The position numbers and the translations under genes are program-made. A DNA stretch of 64,000 nt from NCBI GenBank assembly GCA_020696365.1, contig JAEHCM010000004.1, positions 145,301 to 209,300 on the forward strand, read 5' to 3'. Source of the stretch: Thermoplasmata archaeon (GTDB lineage Archaea; Thermoplasmatota; Thermoplasmata; UBA10834). Every line of letters begins with the position of its first letter. Positions within the stretch are counted from its first letter, which is position 1. Below the pieces are notes generated by a model, which did not search any database, was not told the DNA's origin, and saw nothing but the letters and a program-made list of their open reading frames with translations. Shown here one piece after another: positions 48,354 to 58,598 of the stretch.

Positions 48354-49167
48354 GAGATCGTACACGAAGCACGTCCCTGACATTCGGTTGATCACTCACT
48401 ACGCTGAGAGGACCGACAGCATCATCCACAGAGCGAACCCGTGGACGAAGGCTGCTATGTTGTTCTTCATCGTCGCACTAGTAACCGTCGTCATGGACTT
48501 CCTGGTCCTGGCCGCTATCTACATGTTCGCGCTAGGGTTCTACACGGCTGCCAGACTCCCGCTGAAGCTCCTCGTCGGATGGTACTTCCTCCCGCTGGTC
48601 TTCGTGCTCACGCTCGTCATCATGTTCGTGTTCACCGAGCCCGGCACGGAGATCGCGCGCATGACGCTTGGCACTCTGGTCATCGCAGTGACGGACAACG
48701 GCCTCGTGCTGATGGCCAAGCTGGTCGTCCGAGCCCTCGCGGTTGTAACCTTCTCGCTGGCGGTGTTCATGACCATCAGCCACAAACACGTCGTGTACAT
48801 CGTCCGTCGGTCGATGCCCGGGCCACTCGCCACCATGTTCCTACTCACTTACAGGTTCCTCTACGTAACGAGCGACGAGATAACGGACCTGCTCGACGCG
48901 GTCCATTCCAAGAACGGCAACATGGTGAGGGGAGTGCTCAAGCAGACGAAGATGTTCGCCGGCATTTTCGCCCACGCGTTCATACACGCGTTCGACAGAG
49001 CGGACCGCGTATCGAGGGCGATGGAGGCGCGTGGCTTCACAGGCGACTTCCCTATCGTCGAGCGGGTCTCGGCTCCGCGAGCGCGGGAAATCGCGGTCGT
49101 CGGCGCTTTCGCCGTCTTCCTCGCATTGGCTCTCGTCTCGCGGTATTCCGGGATGGCGGGGTGGTGA
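48337..49167 (+). CDS. cbiQ: ECF transporter transmembrane component CbiQ
   Basis: This is a protein of about 276 residues with five hydrophobic segments between residues 30 and 150 and one at the C-terminus (IAVVGAFAVFLALALV). The coupling motif AMEARGF near residue 230 is the conserved Ala-Arg-Gly element of T components that contacts the ATPase. The opening DIRLITHYAERTDSIIHRANPWTKA is typical of CbiQ. The start is either TTG 48337 (near GAAAGGGG) or GTG 48319; both overlap the end of cbiM, so translation is coupled. Confidence 0.88.
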   Translation: MTDTSRRSYTKHVPDIRLITHYAERTDSIIHRANPWTKAAMLFFIVALVTVVMDFLVLAAIYMFALGFYTAARLPLKLLVGWYFLPLVFVLTLVIMFVFTEPGTEIARMTLGTLVIAVTDNGLVLMAKLVVRALAVVTFSLAVFMTISHKHVVYIVRRSMPGPLATMFLLTYRFLYVTSDEITDLLDAVHSKNGNMVRGVLKQTKMFAGIFAHAFIHAFDRADRVSRAMEARGFTGDFPIVERVSAPRAREIAVVGAFAVFLALALVSRYSGMAGW

Positions 49168-49171
49168 TAAG

Positions 49172-50047
49172 GTGACGGCGAAGGAACGTTGCGAAGTATG
49201 TCACGACGACGGGAATGCGATCATCCACGTGGACTGCGCCACGCACACGTACCCCGATGGGACCAAGGGCATCCATAACATGTGCTTCAGCGTGTATCCC
49301 AAGGAGATCGTCGCTTTGTGCGGACCCAATGGCTCAGGCAAGTCCACCCTCCTCGAACACCTGAACGGCCTGATGGTCCCCGATGTCGGGAGGATCAAGG
49401 TCTTCGGCAAGGATGTCGACAAGCACAACATGTCTTCAGTGAGGAAAGTGGTCGGCCTGGTCTTCCAGGATGCAGATTCTCAGCTGTTCTCGCCGACGGT
49501 CATGGACGACGTCATGTTCGGGCCGCTCAACCTCGGTCTCAGCGTAGAAGAGGCGAAGGAGCGTGCGGAGTGGGCGCTCGGGGTGGTGGGCATCTCCGAC
49601 ACGGAGAAGATACCGCACAACCTAAGCGGCGGGCAGAAACGGCTAGTGGCCATCGCAGGAGTTCTGGCCATGAAGCCGAAGATACTCGTCGTCGACGAAC
49701 CCACGGGAGACCTAGACCCAACGAATGCGCGGAAGATAGAGCATCTGCTGAGATCGCTCAGAGCAGAGCACGGGATCAGCGTGGTGATAGCGCTTCACGA
49801 CATCGACATGGCGGCTCGCCTCGCGGACAGGGTATGCATCGTCAAAGACGGCGGGATAATCGCCGAGGGAACGCCAGAGGACGTGCTGTACAACGAGGCA
49901 CTCCTGACATCGGCGGGTCTGCAGCTGCCGACCGTGGCGAGGATATTCAAGAACATGGACTTGGAGTCGGCCACCGAGGAGCGACCGCTGACGATCGATG
50001 ACCTGACGCGGATCATGCATGGCCCGTCGGCGCAGCGAAAGGCCTGA
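49172..50047 (+). CDS. cbiO: ECF transporter ATPase CbiO
   Basis: This 291-residue ABC ATPase has Walker A GPNGSGKST near residue 50, Q-loop VFQDADSQLF, signature LSGGQKRLVAIAG, Walker B ILVVDEPTGDLDP and switch His ALHDIDMAA. These are standard for cobalt or nickel ECF importers. It has an unusual N-terminal CEVCHDDGN segment with a Cys pair ahead of the first strand, which may bind metal. The GTG at 49172 follows GGTGGTGATAAG; the frame extends further upstream inside cbiQ without conservation. Confidence 0.92.
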   Translation: MTAKERCEVCHDDGNAIIHVDCATHTYPDGTKGIHNMCFSVYPKEIVALCGPNGSGKSTLLEHLNGLMVPDVGRIKVFGKDVDKHNMSSVRKVVGLVFQDADSQLFSPTVMDDVMFGPLNLGLSVEEAKERAEWALGVVGISDTEKIPHNLSGGQKRLVAIAGVLAMKPKILVVDEPTGDLDPTNARKIEHLLRSLRAEHGISVVIALHDIDMAARLADRVCIVKDGGIIAEGTPEDVLYNEALLTSAGLQLPTVARIFKNMDLESATEERPLTIDDLTRIMHGPSAQRKA

Positions 50048-50107
50048 ACCGATGTGATGAAAACGAGATAAGAGGTTTGTTCGGGTTTGCTGGCCGGCTC
50101 GGGGACT

Positions 50108-53100
50108 CTACAGTTCCCCGTCTTCCGGCGGCGGCGGGAGCTCTTCAGGCTCCTCAGGAGGCGGTGTCGACGATTCGCCCTTGGCGCCCTTCTTTGACTT
50201 CATCACGGCGGCAGCCGCAGCGGCTCCCGCGACGACCACTCCGATCACCAAGAGCAGCCACCAGTACTCCTCTAGGAAGCTCTCGTCCTCAGCTATGCCA
50301 TCGTCCTCTTCGACATTGACCACGACGGTATCCGTGTCCGTGAGGCCGGATGCATCCTCCACGGTCAGGGTGACCGTGTAGTTGTCCGCGATCTCGAAGA
50401 TGAACGATGGAGCGACGCCGTACAGCGTCTCGACTTCGCCGTCGTATGCGAACGTCCAGGTGTAGTTCTCGACCCCGATGTCGTCACTGGAGTTGTCGCC
50501 GTCGAAGGTCACCTCGTCGCCCGCCGTGGCTGCGATCGCAACGCCCGCATCGGCGACTGGTGGCGAGTTGACCCTTATGGTCACTTCGTCCTCATCCGAG
50601 TTGCCTGCGGCGTCCTCTACGGTCAGCGTGACGACGAATTCCCCTGAGTTGTCGAAGGTGTATGTCGCGGATTCGCCCGTGCGGGTGACATCTTTGCCAT
50701 CGTCCACGAACGTCCAGGTCCAGCTGACAACATCCACATTGTCAGAGGATTCGGTCCCGTCAAAGGTCACCTCGTCGCCCGCTTCCACGATCTGATCAGG
50801 TCCCGCGTCAGCCACTGGATCGGTCGCATCGAGCACGGTCACCATCAACTCGTCGGTGTCACTGTTGCCTGCGGCGTCATAAACCGTGAGGGTCACGACG
50901 ATGTCGCCGACATTACTGAAGACGTAATCCACCGCCACACCGCTGAGTCCAACCAGCGCGCCGTCATCCGTGAACGTCCAATTGTAGATGACGACACCGA
51001 CGTTGTCACTGGACAATGATCCGTTCAGGGTCACTGTCGAGTCGGATGGCACTTCCATGTCCAGCCCGGCGATGGCATCGGGAGCGGTCACATCCTCAAC
51101 GGTGACGGTCATGGACCCCGGGGACGACAGCTGACCAATCGTATCGTTCACGACGAGCTCCACGGTATACACATCAGGTGTGTCGAATGTGAACTCCGGG
51201 GAGATTCCGTACATCTCCACCGACAACTCGACTATCGTCCAAGTGTAGTTTTCGATTCCGACATCGTCCGTCGAAGCAGAGCCGTCGAACACCGCGACAG
51301 TATCCTCATCTACGATCAAATCAGGCCCAGGGTCTGCCACAGGGGGCGCGTCCGGGGAGATCGTCAGGTTCACCGTGGCCGTGCTAACATGGCCTGCGCC
51401 ATCGGTCACGGTCAACGTAATAACATAAGTTCCCAGCTCGGTGAACTCGTGCTCGGCGACCTCAGTCGTGTATTGAACAGGCGTTCCGTCATAGACGAAG
51501 TCCCATACGAAACTGACGATGCCCACGTTGTCGGAAGAGGCAGTCCCGTTGAGTTCCACGGTCGTGTTCACGGCCGAGGACCGATCCACTCCTGCATCAA
51601 CGACCGGCGGGTCGTTGTCCACAGTGAAGTTGGTTATCCGGCCGTTGCCCTGCCAACCGAAGTCGCCCACGCTGAACACGGTCTTGTAGTCCCCGCTGGG
51701 AACGATCGGGTCCGCCTGGAAGGTAAGGGTCGCGGCGCTCATCTCTCCCGCGCCCAATATCCAGGCGCTGTGGTCCGTGATAGTCCAGTCGTCGACGTCG
51801 AGCTTGATCGGCATGACAAGCGGTTCGAACAATGCCGCAGGGTCGTCATCGGGGTAGACATCGTCATAGCCTTCATCCAGCCAGAACATGTCGATCTCGC
51901 CGGAATCAGAGTCGAAGATGGCCGTGCATTCAACCGGGTCGATTATCGTGCTGCTGGTGTAGTTGCCCCTGAGAGCGTACATCATCTCAGGACCCCACCA
52001 CTGCTCGTAAACCAAGAGGTACAAATCCTCGACTCCATCGCTCAGCCAACCCGCACCGGCAGTCGCGTCCCACTCCTCGTGGATCGTGTAGTTGTCGCCT
52101 ATCTGAGTATACGCGATGCCGTCGGAAGGATTGAACGGATTGAACGAGGTCGTCATTGAATCGACCGCGTAGTAGTACTCCCATGTTCCCTCGACTTTCC
52201 AGAACATATACTGGGTCAGTGAGAAGCTCTCGAGGTTCTGGTCCTCCATCTCAGCGTCGATCACGGTCGGATTGAACCAGGTTATGTTGTCCACCGGGTC
52301 CTGCGAGTAAGTCAGGTTCGGACCGTAGAGGTCCTGATCCAACAGGAAGTCCAGCCTCACCTCCGACAGGCCATCGAAGTCGTATGTCCCGTAGTCAGCG
52401 GAGTGTTGCCCTGCGGTCACACCGTACATCAGCTCGAGCGGAGGCACGTACATCTCGTAATAACCGTCCGAGTCCGTCGGGGTCCCGTTGTAGTAGGAAC
52501 GGTCGCTCAATTGGATCTCGACACGTGCGCCGTCGATCCCTGACCCTAGAGTCTCATTGACCCAGCCGTACAGTCTGCAGGTCTCTGGAAGATCCCAAGG
52601 AAGGAGTCCCACGCTGTGCGTGACAGCGGTCTCGTCCGGGACATCAACCGAGGACTCGTTCGTTCTGTAGCCGTCTGCGTTTACACGAACGGTGTAGTCG
52701 CCCGGGACGACCGATATGTTGTAGTATCCGGTTGCGTCGGTTTCCGTACCGTCATTGAACAGCGACGAGTCGACTTCGACCCAGGCATCCTCGATCAGGG
52801 CAGCTGAGAAACCATCGGTCACATAGCCCTCAATCCAAGACGATGCGGGCCAAAGGCCGAAGTCGTGCCACAACACCTCGCCTGGAGCGAGGTTGGCTTC
52901 GGTCCAGTTCATGGAGTATCCCTCCATCTGCGCTGCAACCATGATGTCGATGCTGTCAATGCACCTGAGCTCGAAATAACCGGTCGAGTTCGTGATTGTC
53001 GACGAGTAGTTCCCCTCGCCATCCATCATGATCAGGTTCGCGAACACGAGCGGGTCGCCGGACGCCAGGTCCGTCACATTCCCCTTGATGAAGCACGTCG

Positions 53101-54046
53101 CGGCGACGAGCGCCTCGTCGTACTGCAGGACGTCGCTCGGGAGCACTTCCAGGTCTTCGTACATCTTCATCATGTACCCGCCCTTCGTGAACGTCAGCCT
53201 CGCGGAGCCGTTTGTGACATTCATCTCGTAGTTGCCATCAGAGTCCGTGAACGTGTAGTTCGAGTAGCGGTCGCTCAAGTAGGAATTCTCAATCTCGACC
53301 GATACCATGACGTTTTCCAACGGCAGGCCCGTGTCGAAATCGGTGACATAGCCGAAGAGCCTGGCATCATCTACCGAAGGCTCCGGCTCAACCATTATGT
53401 TGAACCAATACGTCCCGCCGCCGACCAGAGGGTCATCCGTATCATTCTCGATCATGGAGTATCCGGGGTAATCCATCAGGACGGCTCCGCCGCCCCTAGG
53501 ACCCGCGATGACATCGACCTCGAAGTATCCATCACCTGCAAGGGTGGTTACGTTAGCATAGTGTGGAGTGTCGCCACCCAGCGGATCGTTGACTATACCC
53601 AGAACATGGCCCTCCGTGATGGCCGCTCCGAACTCGTCCTTCGCGTAGCCCTTTATGGTGACGTCGGTCGGTTCGGTGATTTCCTCGAGCGTGAAGTTGA
53701 CCTCCAGGGTCTCGCCGGGCATGACCGTCACTGGCTGCATGCTCATGTAGTGACTGCTGTTCGCGACGAACATCATGTAGTCGAACCCTCCGGGCACACC
53801 AATCTCGTAGTCTCCATCAACGTCCGTGAACGTGTAGTTGATACCCAGGCCATCTGCCACGAACATCATCACCTTCACGTACGAGTTGGGAACCGGGTCA
53901 ACGCCGTCGGTCACATTACCAATGATCAACGCATCTGAAGTGAGGGCGGTCGCTTTGTCTGAAACCATGACAAGCAGACCCGCCAACATCGATACGGCGA
54001 TCAGCACTGCGAAGCTTTTCCTCAAAAGACTATCTCCAAAGACCAT
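50108..54046 (-). CDS. Large surface protein with carboxypeptidase-regulatory-like and PKD domains
   Basis: This 1312-residue protein has a signal peptide (SFAVLIAVSMLAGLLVMV). About six or more CarboxypepD-regulatory-like modules fill the first 530 residues (GNVTDGVDPVPNSYVKV, GYVTDFDTGLPLENVMVSV, GYVTDGFSAALIEDAWVEV). A non-repetitive domain follows at about 560-780, and then five PKD-type domains with repeated DNVGVVSFVW-like and DAAGNSD elements. A transmembrane helix (WWLLLVIGVVVAGAAAAAAVM) and a basic, proline- and glutamate-rich tail end the protein. No enzyme motif is seen. The ATG at 54046 follows GGAGAG; GATATATACG near 54130 is the likely TATA box. Confidence 0.82.
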   Translation of the reverse strand: MVFGDSLLRKSFAVLIAVSMLAGLLVMVSDKATALTSDALIIGNVTDGVDPVPNSYVKVMMFVADGLGINYTFTDVDGDYEIGVPGGFDYMMFVANSSHYMSMQPVTVMPGETLEVNFTLEEITEPTDVTIKGYAKDEFGAAITEGHVLGIVNDPLGGDTPHYANVTTLAGDGYFEVDVIAGPRGGGAVLMDYPGYSMIENDTDDPLVGGGTYWFNIMVEPEPSVDDARLFGYVTDFDTGLPLENVMVSVEIENSYLSDRYSNYTFTDSDGNYEMNVTNGSARLTFTKGGYMMKMYEDLEVLPSDVLQYDEALVAATCFIKGNVTDLASGDPLVFANLIMMDGEGNYSSTITNSTGYFELRCIDSIDIMVAAQMEGYSMNWTEANLAPGEVLWHDFGLWPASSWIEGYVTDGFSAALIEDAWVEVDSSLFNDGTETDATGYYNISVVPGDYTVRVNADGYRTNESSVDVPDETAVTHSVGLLPWDLPETCRLYGWVNETLGSGIDGARVEIQLSDRSYYNGTPTDSDGYYEMYVPPLELMYGVTAGQHSADYGTYDFDGLSEVRLDFLLDQDLYGPNLTYSQDPVDNITWFNPTVIDAEMEDQNLESFSLTQYMFWKVEGTWEYYYAVDSMTTSFNPFNPSDGIAYTQIGDNYTIHEEWDATAGAGWLSDGVEDLYLLVYEQWWGPEMMYALRGNYTSSTIIDPVECTAIFDSDSGEIDMFWLDEGYDDVYPDDDPAALFEPLVMPIKLDVDDWTITDHSAWILGAGEMSAATLTFQADPIVPSGDYKTVFSVGDFGWQGNGRITNFTVDNDPPVVDAGVDRSSAVNTTVELNGTASSDNVGIVSFVWDFVYDGTPVQYTTEVAEHEFTELGTYVITLTVTDGAGHVSTATVNLTISPDAPPVADPGPDLIVDEDTVAVFDGSASTDDVGIENYTWTIVELSVEMYGISPEFTFDTPDVYTVELVVNDTIGQLSSPGSMTVTVEDVTAPDAIAGLDMEVPSDSTVTLNGSLSSDNVGVVIYNWTFTDDGALVGLSGVAVDYVFSNVGDIVVTLTVYDAAGNSDTDELMVTVLDATDPVADAGPDQIVEAGDEVTFDGTESSDNVDVVSWTWTFVDDGKDVTRTGESATYTFDNSGEFVVTLTVEDAAGNSDEDEVTIRVNSPPVADAGVAIAATAGDEVTFDGDNSSDDIGVENYTWTFAYDGEVETLYGVAPSFIFEIADNYTVTLTVEDASGLTDTDTVVVNVEEDDGIAEDESFLEEYWWLLLVIGVVVAGAAAAAAVMKSKKGAKGESSTPPPEEPEELPPPPEDGEL

Positions 54047-54378
54047 AGAAGTCTCTCCGTCGAGCAATTCAATCCAGCCTAACCCGGGGGATGGGTGTAC
54101 TGGATAAGGACAGTAGGTTGCCCACACGTATATATCATTTATCGTCAGACACGTGGATGAATCACTAGACGAGAGATTACTGGACCGGAAGGATGTCAGG
54201 GAGAATAGAGTAGATGTGAATTGGCGGTTCGCGATATCCCCGAGAACGGCTCTGCGATAGCGTTCATGCGTGCAACGAGACGATTATCACGGATGCCTCG
54301 AGACCGCTCGAGTAAAACCTGAATAATTTCGAGCCCGGTCGCAATGCTGTTAAATGCGGAGAGTGAAATCACGGTTCG
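54047..54378 (+). other. Divergent intergenic region
   Basis: This 332-base gap holds the leader and probable TATA box (GATATATACG, minus strand, near 54130-54139) of the large PKD protein gene, and a TGTTAAAT box at 54349-54356 about 27 bases before the PhzF ATG. I see no further gene, tRNA or repeat in between. Confidence 0.5.
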
Positions 54379-55308
54379 ATGACTAAGCGATGTGACTACG
54401 TCAAAGTCGATGTATTCGCGAAGCGGCCTTTCCAGGGAAACCCCCTTGCGGTCTTCCCGGATGCCAGGGGCCTTACAACGAGGGAGATGCAGTCTCTTGC
54501 GAAGGAGATGAACCTCTCAGAGACGACCTTCGTCCTGCCCGCGAGCCGCAAAGCACGTGCAGACGCGCGAGTCAGGATATTCACCCCGGACGCGGAGATC
54601 CCGTACGCAGGTCATCCGACAATCGGGACATTCTTCGTCCTTGCCAAGGACGGCAGGATACCCTTGAAGGACGGCGTCAATGTAGCCATGATGGAGGCCA
54701 AGGCGGGCATCCTTCCCGTGGAAATATTCAGCAACGGCGGCAAAGTGACGAAGGTCGTGACAGTTCAGAGCAGGCCCGTGTTCGGCCCCGTATTCAGGAA
54801 GACCGGGCTGTTGGCCGAAGCGTTGTCCATCAAGCGAGCGGCCCTCGACGAGTCCGCTGCCCCGCCGCAGCTGGTGTCCACCGGGCTCCCCTGGTTGATA
54901 GTCCCCCTGAAGAGCAGAAAGGCCGTCGAGGGGATATCGATCAACGCACAGGCCTTCGCGAAGGTCGTAAGCGCACTCCCTGATGGGGTGGTCGATGTCT
55001 ATACGACCTCGCTAGACCCCGTCGATCGAAGGGCGACCTCGCACTCAAGAGCATTCTCTCTAGTGGCCGGCGGTGTCGTTGAGGATCCCGCCACGGGTAG
55101 CGCGAGCGGCTGCCTCGGCGCATACCTCGTGAACAAACGATTGATAGACGTTAGAGCCTCGACCAAGATTGTGAACGAGCAGGGGTTCGCCATCGGACGG
55201 CCGAGCAGGATAGGTATCGAGGTGCGCACCACGAAGGGCGGATCGATAGAGTCAGTAAGAGTTGGTGGCTCCGTGGTCGAAGTGATGAGAGGGACCGCGA
55301 CCTTCTGA
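54379..55308 (+). CDS. PhzF family isomerase/epimerase-like protein
   Basis: This 309-residue protein has the two-domain diaminopimelate-epimerase fold of PhzF. It has VDVFAKRPFQGNPLAVF near the start, the catalytic Glu in EMNLSETTFVLP, RIFTPDAEIPYAGHPTIGTFF, and the second-half signature EDPATGSASGCLGAYL. Family members act on small aromatic or hydroxy acids; the role in archaea is mostly unknown. A TATA-like box 27 bases upstream supports the start and a leaderless message. It stands alone and converges with the kinase. Confidence 0.9.
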   Translation: MTKRCDYVKVDVFAKRPFQGNPLAVFPDARGLTTREMQSLAKEMNLSETTFVLPASRKARADARVRIFTPDAEIPYAGHPTIGTFFVLAKDGRIPLKDGVNVAMMEAKAGILPVEIFSNGGKVTKVVTVQSRPVFGPVFRKTGLLAEALSIKRAALDESAAPPQLVSTGLPWLIVPLKSRKAVEGISINAQAFAKVVSALPDGVVDVYTTSLDPVDRRATSHSRAFSLVAGGVVEDPATGSASGCLGAYLVNKRLIDVRASTKIVNEQGFAIGRPSRIGIEVRTTKGGSIESVRVGGSVVEVMRGTATF

Positions 55309-55317
55309 AGAACGGCG

Positions 55318-57795
55318 TCAGTTCTCCGGGAGCCTGACATGGAAGACGGACCCCTTCTCCGTGCTTCCCTTGACCAGGTCTTCGACCCAGACTTTTCCGC
55401 CGTATCGTCTCGTGAGGGTTTGAACGATGTGAAGACCCAGCCCAGAGGAACCCTTTGCTTTCGGCGCTGTTGAGAACCTCCCGAATATGTCCCCCTTGAT
55501 CTCGTCCGGTATCCCACGGCCGTGGTCGGATACTGACACAACGAACCATCCTTCCGTGCCTTCGGTCTCCCGCTCGACAGCGATCTCGATCTTCACTGTC
55601 TTGTGGCTGTCGTACTTGACGGCGTTCGTGAGGATGTTCACGAACAGCTCCCTAAGCAGCTCGTCCGCCCTCACGAAGTACCGACCGGGTTGAAGGTCGT
55701 GCTCGATCTCTATCTTCCTCGAGAGATAGTACACACTCACGCTGTCCATGCAGTCGATGAGCACGGACCCGAGGTCAATCCTAGCAAGACTGACTCCGCC
55801 CCATGTGAGCCGGGAGAGCGTGCGCACATCGTTCGCCAGACGGCTGACGTTCATCACCTGGTCGGCGATCTTGTCGACCTGGACCTGTTGCTCCTGCTGC
55901 GGAAGGTGCGCACGAAGGATATCGAGATATCCCATGATGGCTTGGTGGAAGTTCTTGATGTCGTGCGAGAGGAGGTCGGTATAGAATTCGGCGGTCTGTC
56001 GGTCGTCGACCTGGTTCTGAAACAACCTCGAGTTCTCGATCGCGATGCCGACAATGCTCGCGAATATCTCGATTACCTCGACGGCCTCCTGGTCGGGTAT
56101 GCGGTCGTCCCTCGGTTTCAGAATCTCTAGGTATGCCGTCACGACGCCTTCCCTGTTGAAGATGTACGTGTCGATGTAGTCAAGCTCGTGCCAGTGGTCC
56201 TTGCTCTTCCTGGGGTGCTTGGCGTGATCCATGTCAGAATGATAGGCGGCGACTTCCGTCATCTCGACATCTACGCCCTCAGCTGGCATGTAGTAGGTTC
56301 GTCGACCGACCTTCTTTCGCCACCTGACGGGAGACGAAACTTCCTCGTTCGAGTGCGGGTCAAGTATGAAGTCCACGCATTCGATCGGGAACTCCAAACG
56401 CTTTATCGCCTCGGCATCGGCCTTCGCGTAGCCGTGTACCGCCTGCACGACGAACGTCCCGCGTTCCTCGTCGCGAACGCCGATCGTCATACGCTTCATC
56501 CCGAGCAGCTGTGCCAAGGTTCTGAGGACGTCTTCGAGGAGGAGGTCCAGGTCGCGGACATACATCAGCTCCGATATGAGCTCGAGTATGCGGGAGAGTT
56601 GCTCAGCCCTCTGGCTGCTTAGGCGCAGCGCGCGCTCCCTCTCCGCCGACAGGCGGGCCTCCTCCATGGCGACCTCGACGAGCGATGTGAATATCTCAAT
56701 CGTTTCAATCGACTCCTTGGAAGGGAGGAGGCCGTTCCTCGGAACGGATGGGTAGACGACTCCCGCGAGTCTCCCCCTTGAATCATGCAATGCAAATGCC
56801 AGGGTGTCCCCCTCCCGATGCTCGTCCGGGCGCCTTGGTCCCGCGGTCAAAGCGAATTCGAGAGTAGCATCCGTCACGAAGTACGTCTTAGTGGTCTCCG
56901 ACATCTTCTCGAATGGTACGTGGTAAGCCGACCGGGAGATTCTGTGTGCAGGCACCAACTCGTCGAGGATGGCCTCGGGGGGGATTGCCTTCGTGAGGGC
57001 GCGCTGTGCGACTTCCTCTGGATAGCCGAATAGCGCCCTCCATCTGAAAACGTCCGCCTCATCATCGTAGAAGATCAGCGTGGCCCGGTCGAAACCGAAC
57101 AGCGTGGAAACGGATGTGAGAACCATCTTGCACAGATTATCGAGGCTCCTCTCCGATACGATGGACGAAGCGATCGTAAGAATATCCTCCAGCAGATACG
57201 TCCTCTGCCTCATGCTGTCCGATAGGCGCTCGAAATGAATGCGCTCCCGCTTTCTCGCGATGATGATGGAGGCTGCCTTCGCCAGCAAACCGATGTGTAT
57301 GATGTCGGTCTCGTCGAGGAGAAGACCGTCGGAAGTGCCGCCGACCACAAGACAGGCGGTCGATCTTCTGGCCTCGTCCCAGAGAGGGAACTTGAACCAA
57401 TCGCCCTCCATCCACGTCAGAACGCTCGGCGAACTCGTAGAGCCCCGGCTCATCCATATGTCTGGCCGCGAGAAGTAGCATTCCGACGTGATCATGTAAG
57501 AGGGAGTCCTCCAATCCCTGTCAAACCCGTCTCCCTCGATCTTTACAGGGCATTCGTCGTCCCCGAAGTCCAAGGACTCCCCCCAAACCGCGTCGGAATG
57601 GAGGGCGATCCAAACTTCCTCCGCCCGGCTGACACGTCTCACGGATTGGACAATCTCGACTAGAACCGATTTGAGGTCGCCGCTTCGGACGGCAAGATCC
57701 ATGGCTGAAGACATCTCGCGACTGAAGATTTCGTCGACGGCTGCCCGGGAAGTGTGCAACGGCTGAGTTGAATCATCAGGATGTTCGGGACTCAA
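55318..57795 (-). CDS. Soluble GAF-domain sensor histidine kinase
   Basis: This 825-residue protein has no clear transmembrane helix. It has two or three GAF-like domains: about 40-190, 215-380 (TSVSTLFGFDRATLIFYDDEADVFRW) and 400-590 (VLRTLAQLLGMKRMTIGVRDEERGTFVV). Then comes an H-box LLSHDIKNFHQAIMGYLDIL near residue 610 with the phosphoacceptor His, the N-box ELFVNILTNAVKYD, and ATP-lid motifs SDHGRGIPDEI and SSGLGLHIV. No receiver domain is present, so it needs a partner such as the CheY-like protein at 39 kb. The start is TTG 57795; an inner ATG at 57714 is possible. Confidence 0.9.
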   Translation of the reverse strand: MSPEHPDDSTQPLHTSRAAVDEIFSREMSSAMDLAVRSGDLKSVLVEIVQSVRRVSRAEEVWIALHSDAVWGESLDFGDDECPVKIEGDGFDRDWRTPSYMITSECYFSRPDIWMSRGSTSSPSVLTWMEGDWFKFPLWDEARRSTACLVVGGTSDGLLLDETDIIHIGLLAKAASIIIARKRERIHFERLSDSMRQRTYLLEDILTIASSIVSERSLDNLCKMVLTSVSTLFGFDRATLIFYDDEADVFRWRALFGYPEEVAQRALTKAIPPEAILDELVPAHRISRSAYHVPFEKMSETTKTYFVTDATLEFALTAGPRRPDEHREGDTLAFALHDSRGRLAGVVYPSVPRNGLLPSKESIETIEIFTSLVEVAMEEARLSAERERALRLSSQRAEQLSRILELISELMYVRDLDLLLEDVLRTLAQLLGMKRMTIGVRDEERGTFVVQAVHGYAKADAEAIKRLEFPIECVDFILDPHSNEEVSSPVRWRKKVGRRTYYMPAEGVDVEMTEVAAYHSDMDHAKHPRKSKDHWHELDYIDTYIFNREGVVTAYLEILKPRDDRIPDQEAVEVIEIFASIVGIAIENSRLFQNQVDDRQTAEFYTDLLSHDIKNFHQAIMGYLDILRAHLPQQEQQVQVDKIADQVMNVSRLANDVRTLSRLTWGGVSLARIDLGSVLIDCMDSVSVYYLSRKIEIEHDLQPGRYFVRADELLRELFVNILTNAVKYDSHKTVKIEIAVERETEGTEGWFVVSVSDHGRGIPDEIKGDIFGRFSTAPKAKGSSGLGLHIVQTLTRRYGGKVWVEDLVKGSTEKGSVFHVRLPEN

Positions 57796-58029
57796 TTCAA
57801 CCTACCCTCAGAATTCTGCACGGTCGGACCCCCCCTCGAACGGATGCGTTGTCGACCCCCAGAGCTGTCTTGCGCCATCATGTACTTAATGATTATAATA
57901 ACGTGGTGGGGCAGAAGTATCACGGCCAGTCAGACGCCGTCTTTCTGCGCAGCTTCGCGGTGCATCCCATCGCAACCATTAATTAACAGTGTTGTCCGTT
58001 GGGAGGGCTAGACACGTGGGTGATTGGAT

Positions 58030-58518
58030 ATGACAGAAGTGGGAGACATCCTCGCTGCGGCCATAGAGTTCGAGCGGTTCGGGAAGGAGTACTACATGCG
58101 CTTCCACGAGCTGGCGAAGGATTCGAAGGCCAAGGCACTCATGAAGGGGCTTGCAAACGACGAGGAAGAGCACGCCGAGCTGCTGACGAAACATCTCGAG
58201 ACGTTGGGAGGTGCTGTGGCGGGGCATTCTACACAGGTCGTTGAGAGCGGACTCGAGAAGATATTCCCACATAGGATACTGAAGGACTCCATAGAGACAA
58301 GGGACGCCATATCAGCCATCAAGCTGGGCATAGAGACCGAGCAGCGGTCGATCGACTTCTACGCACAACACGCGGAGTCCTCATCCGGCGAACTGAAGGA
58401 GATGTTCGCGAAGCTCGAGAAGATGGAGAGGGAGCACCTGCAACTCCTGCAGGAGAACCTCGAGCATCTGCGGGACGACGGCGTGTGGTACGGCTATGTG
58501 CCGATCCTCGAAGGTTGA
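58030..58518 (+). CDS. Ferritin-like/rubrerythrin-type diiron protein
   Basis: This 162-residue four-helix protein has paired metal motifs: Glu in AAIEFERFGKEYY, the DEEEHAELL pair, Glu in LGIETEQRSIDFY and the EREHLQLL pair. These are typical of erythrin-vacuolar iron and rubrerythrin families. The rubredoxin domain is absent. Such proteins reduce peroxide or store iron. The ATG at 58030 follows GGGTGATTGGAT and an AT-rich ATTAATTAAC near 57979. It is a single gene. Confidence 0.85.
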   Translation: MTEVGDILAAAIEFERFGKEYYMRFHELAKDSKAKALMKGLANDEEEHAELLTKHLETLGGAVAGHSTQVVESGLEKIFPHRILKDSIETRDAISAIKLGIETEQRSIDFYAQHAESSSGELKEMFAKLEKMEREHLQLLQENLEHLRDDGVWYGYVPILEG

Positions 58519-58598
58519 CGCGGAGCGTTGAGATGCATGGCAGGACCTAATTCTTTATAAACGAGTACTAGATGAAGCTCCTTGGCAGGGAAGATTAC

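Noticed and set aside
50240..51400. Regularly spaced repeats that look like a CRISPR or tandem DNA array
   Set aside because: They are codons for repeated PKD domains (DNVGV and DAAGNSD elements) within one gene, are imperfect and about 250 bases apart.
57796..58029. Small genes in the gap before the ferritin-like gene
   Set aside because: The short frames here lack ribosome binding sites and protein-like composition; the gap contains AT-rich promoter-like stretches only.
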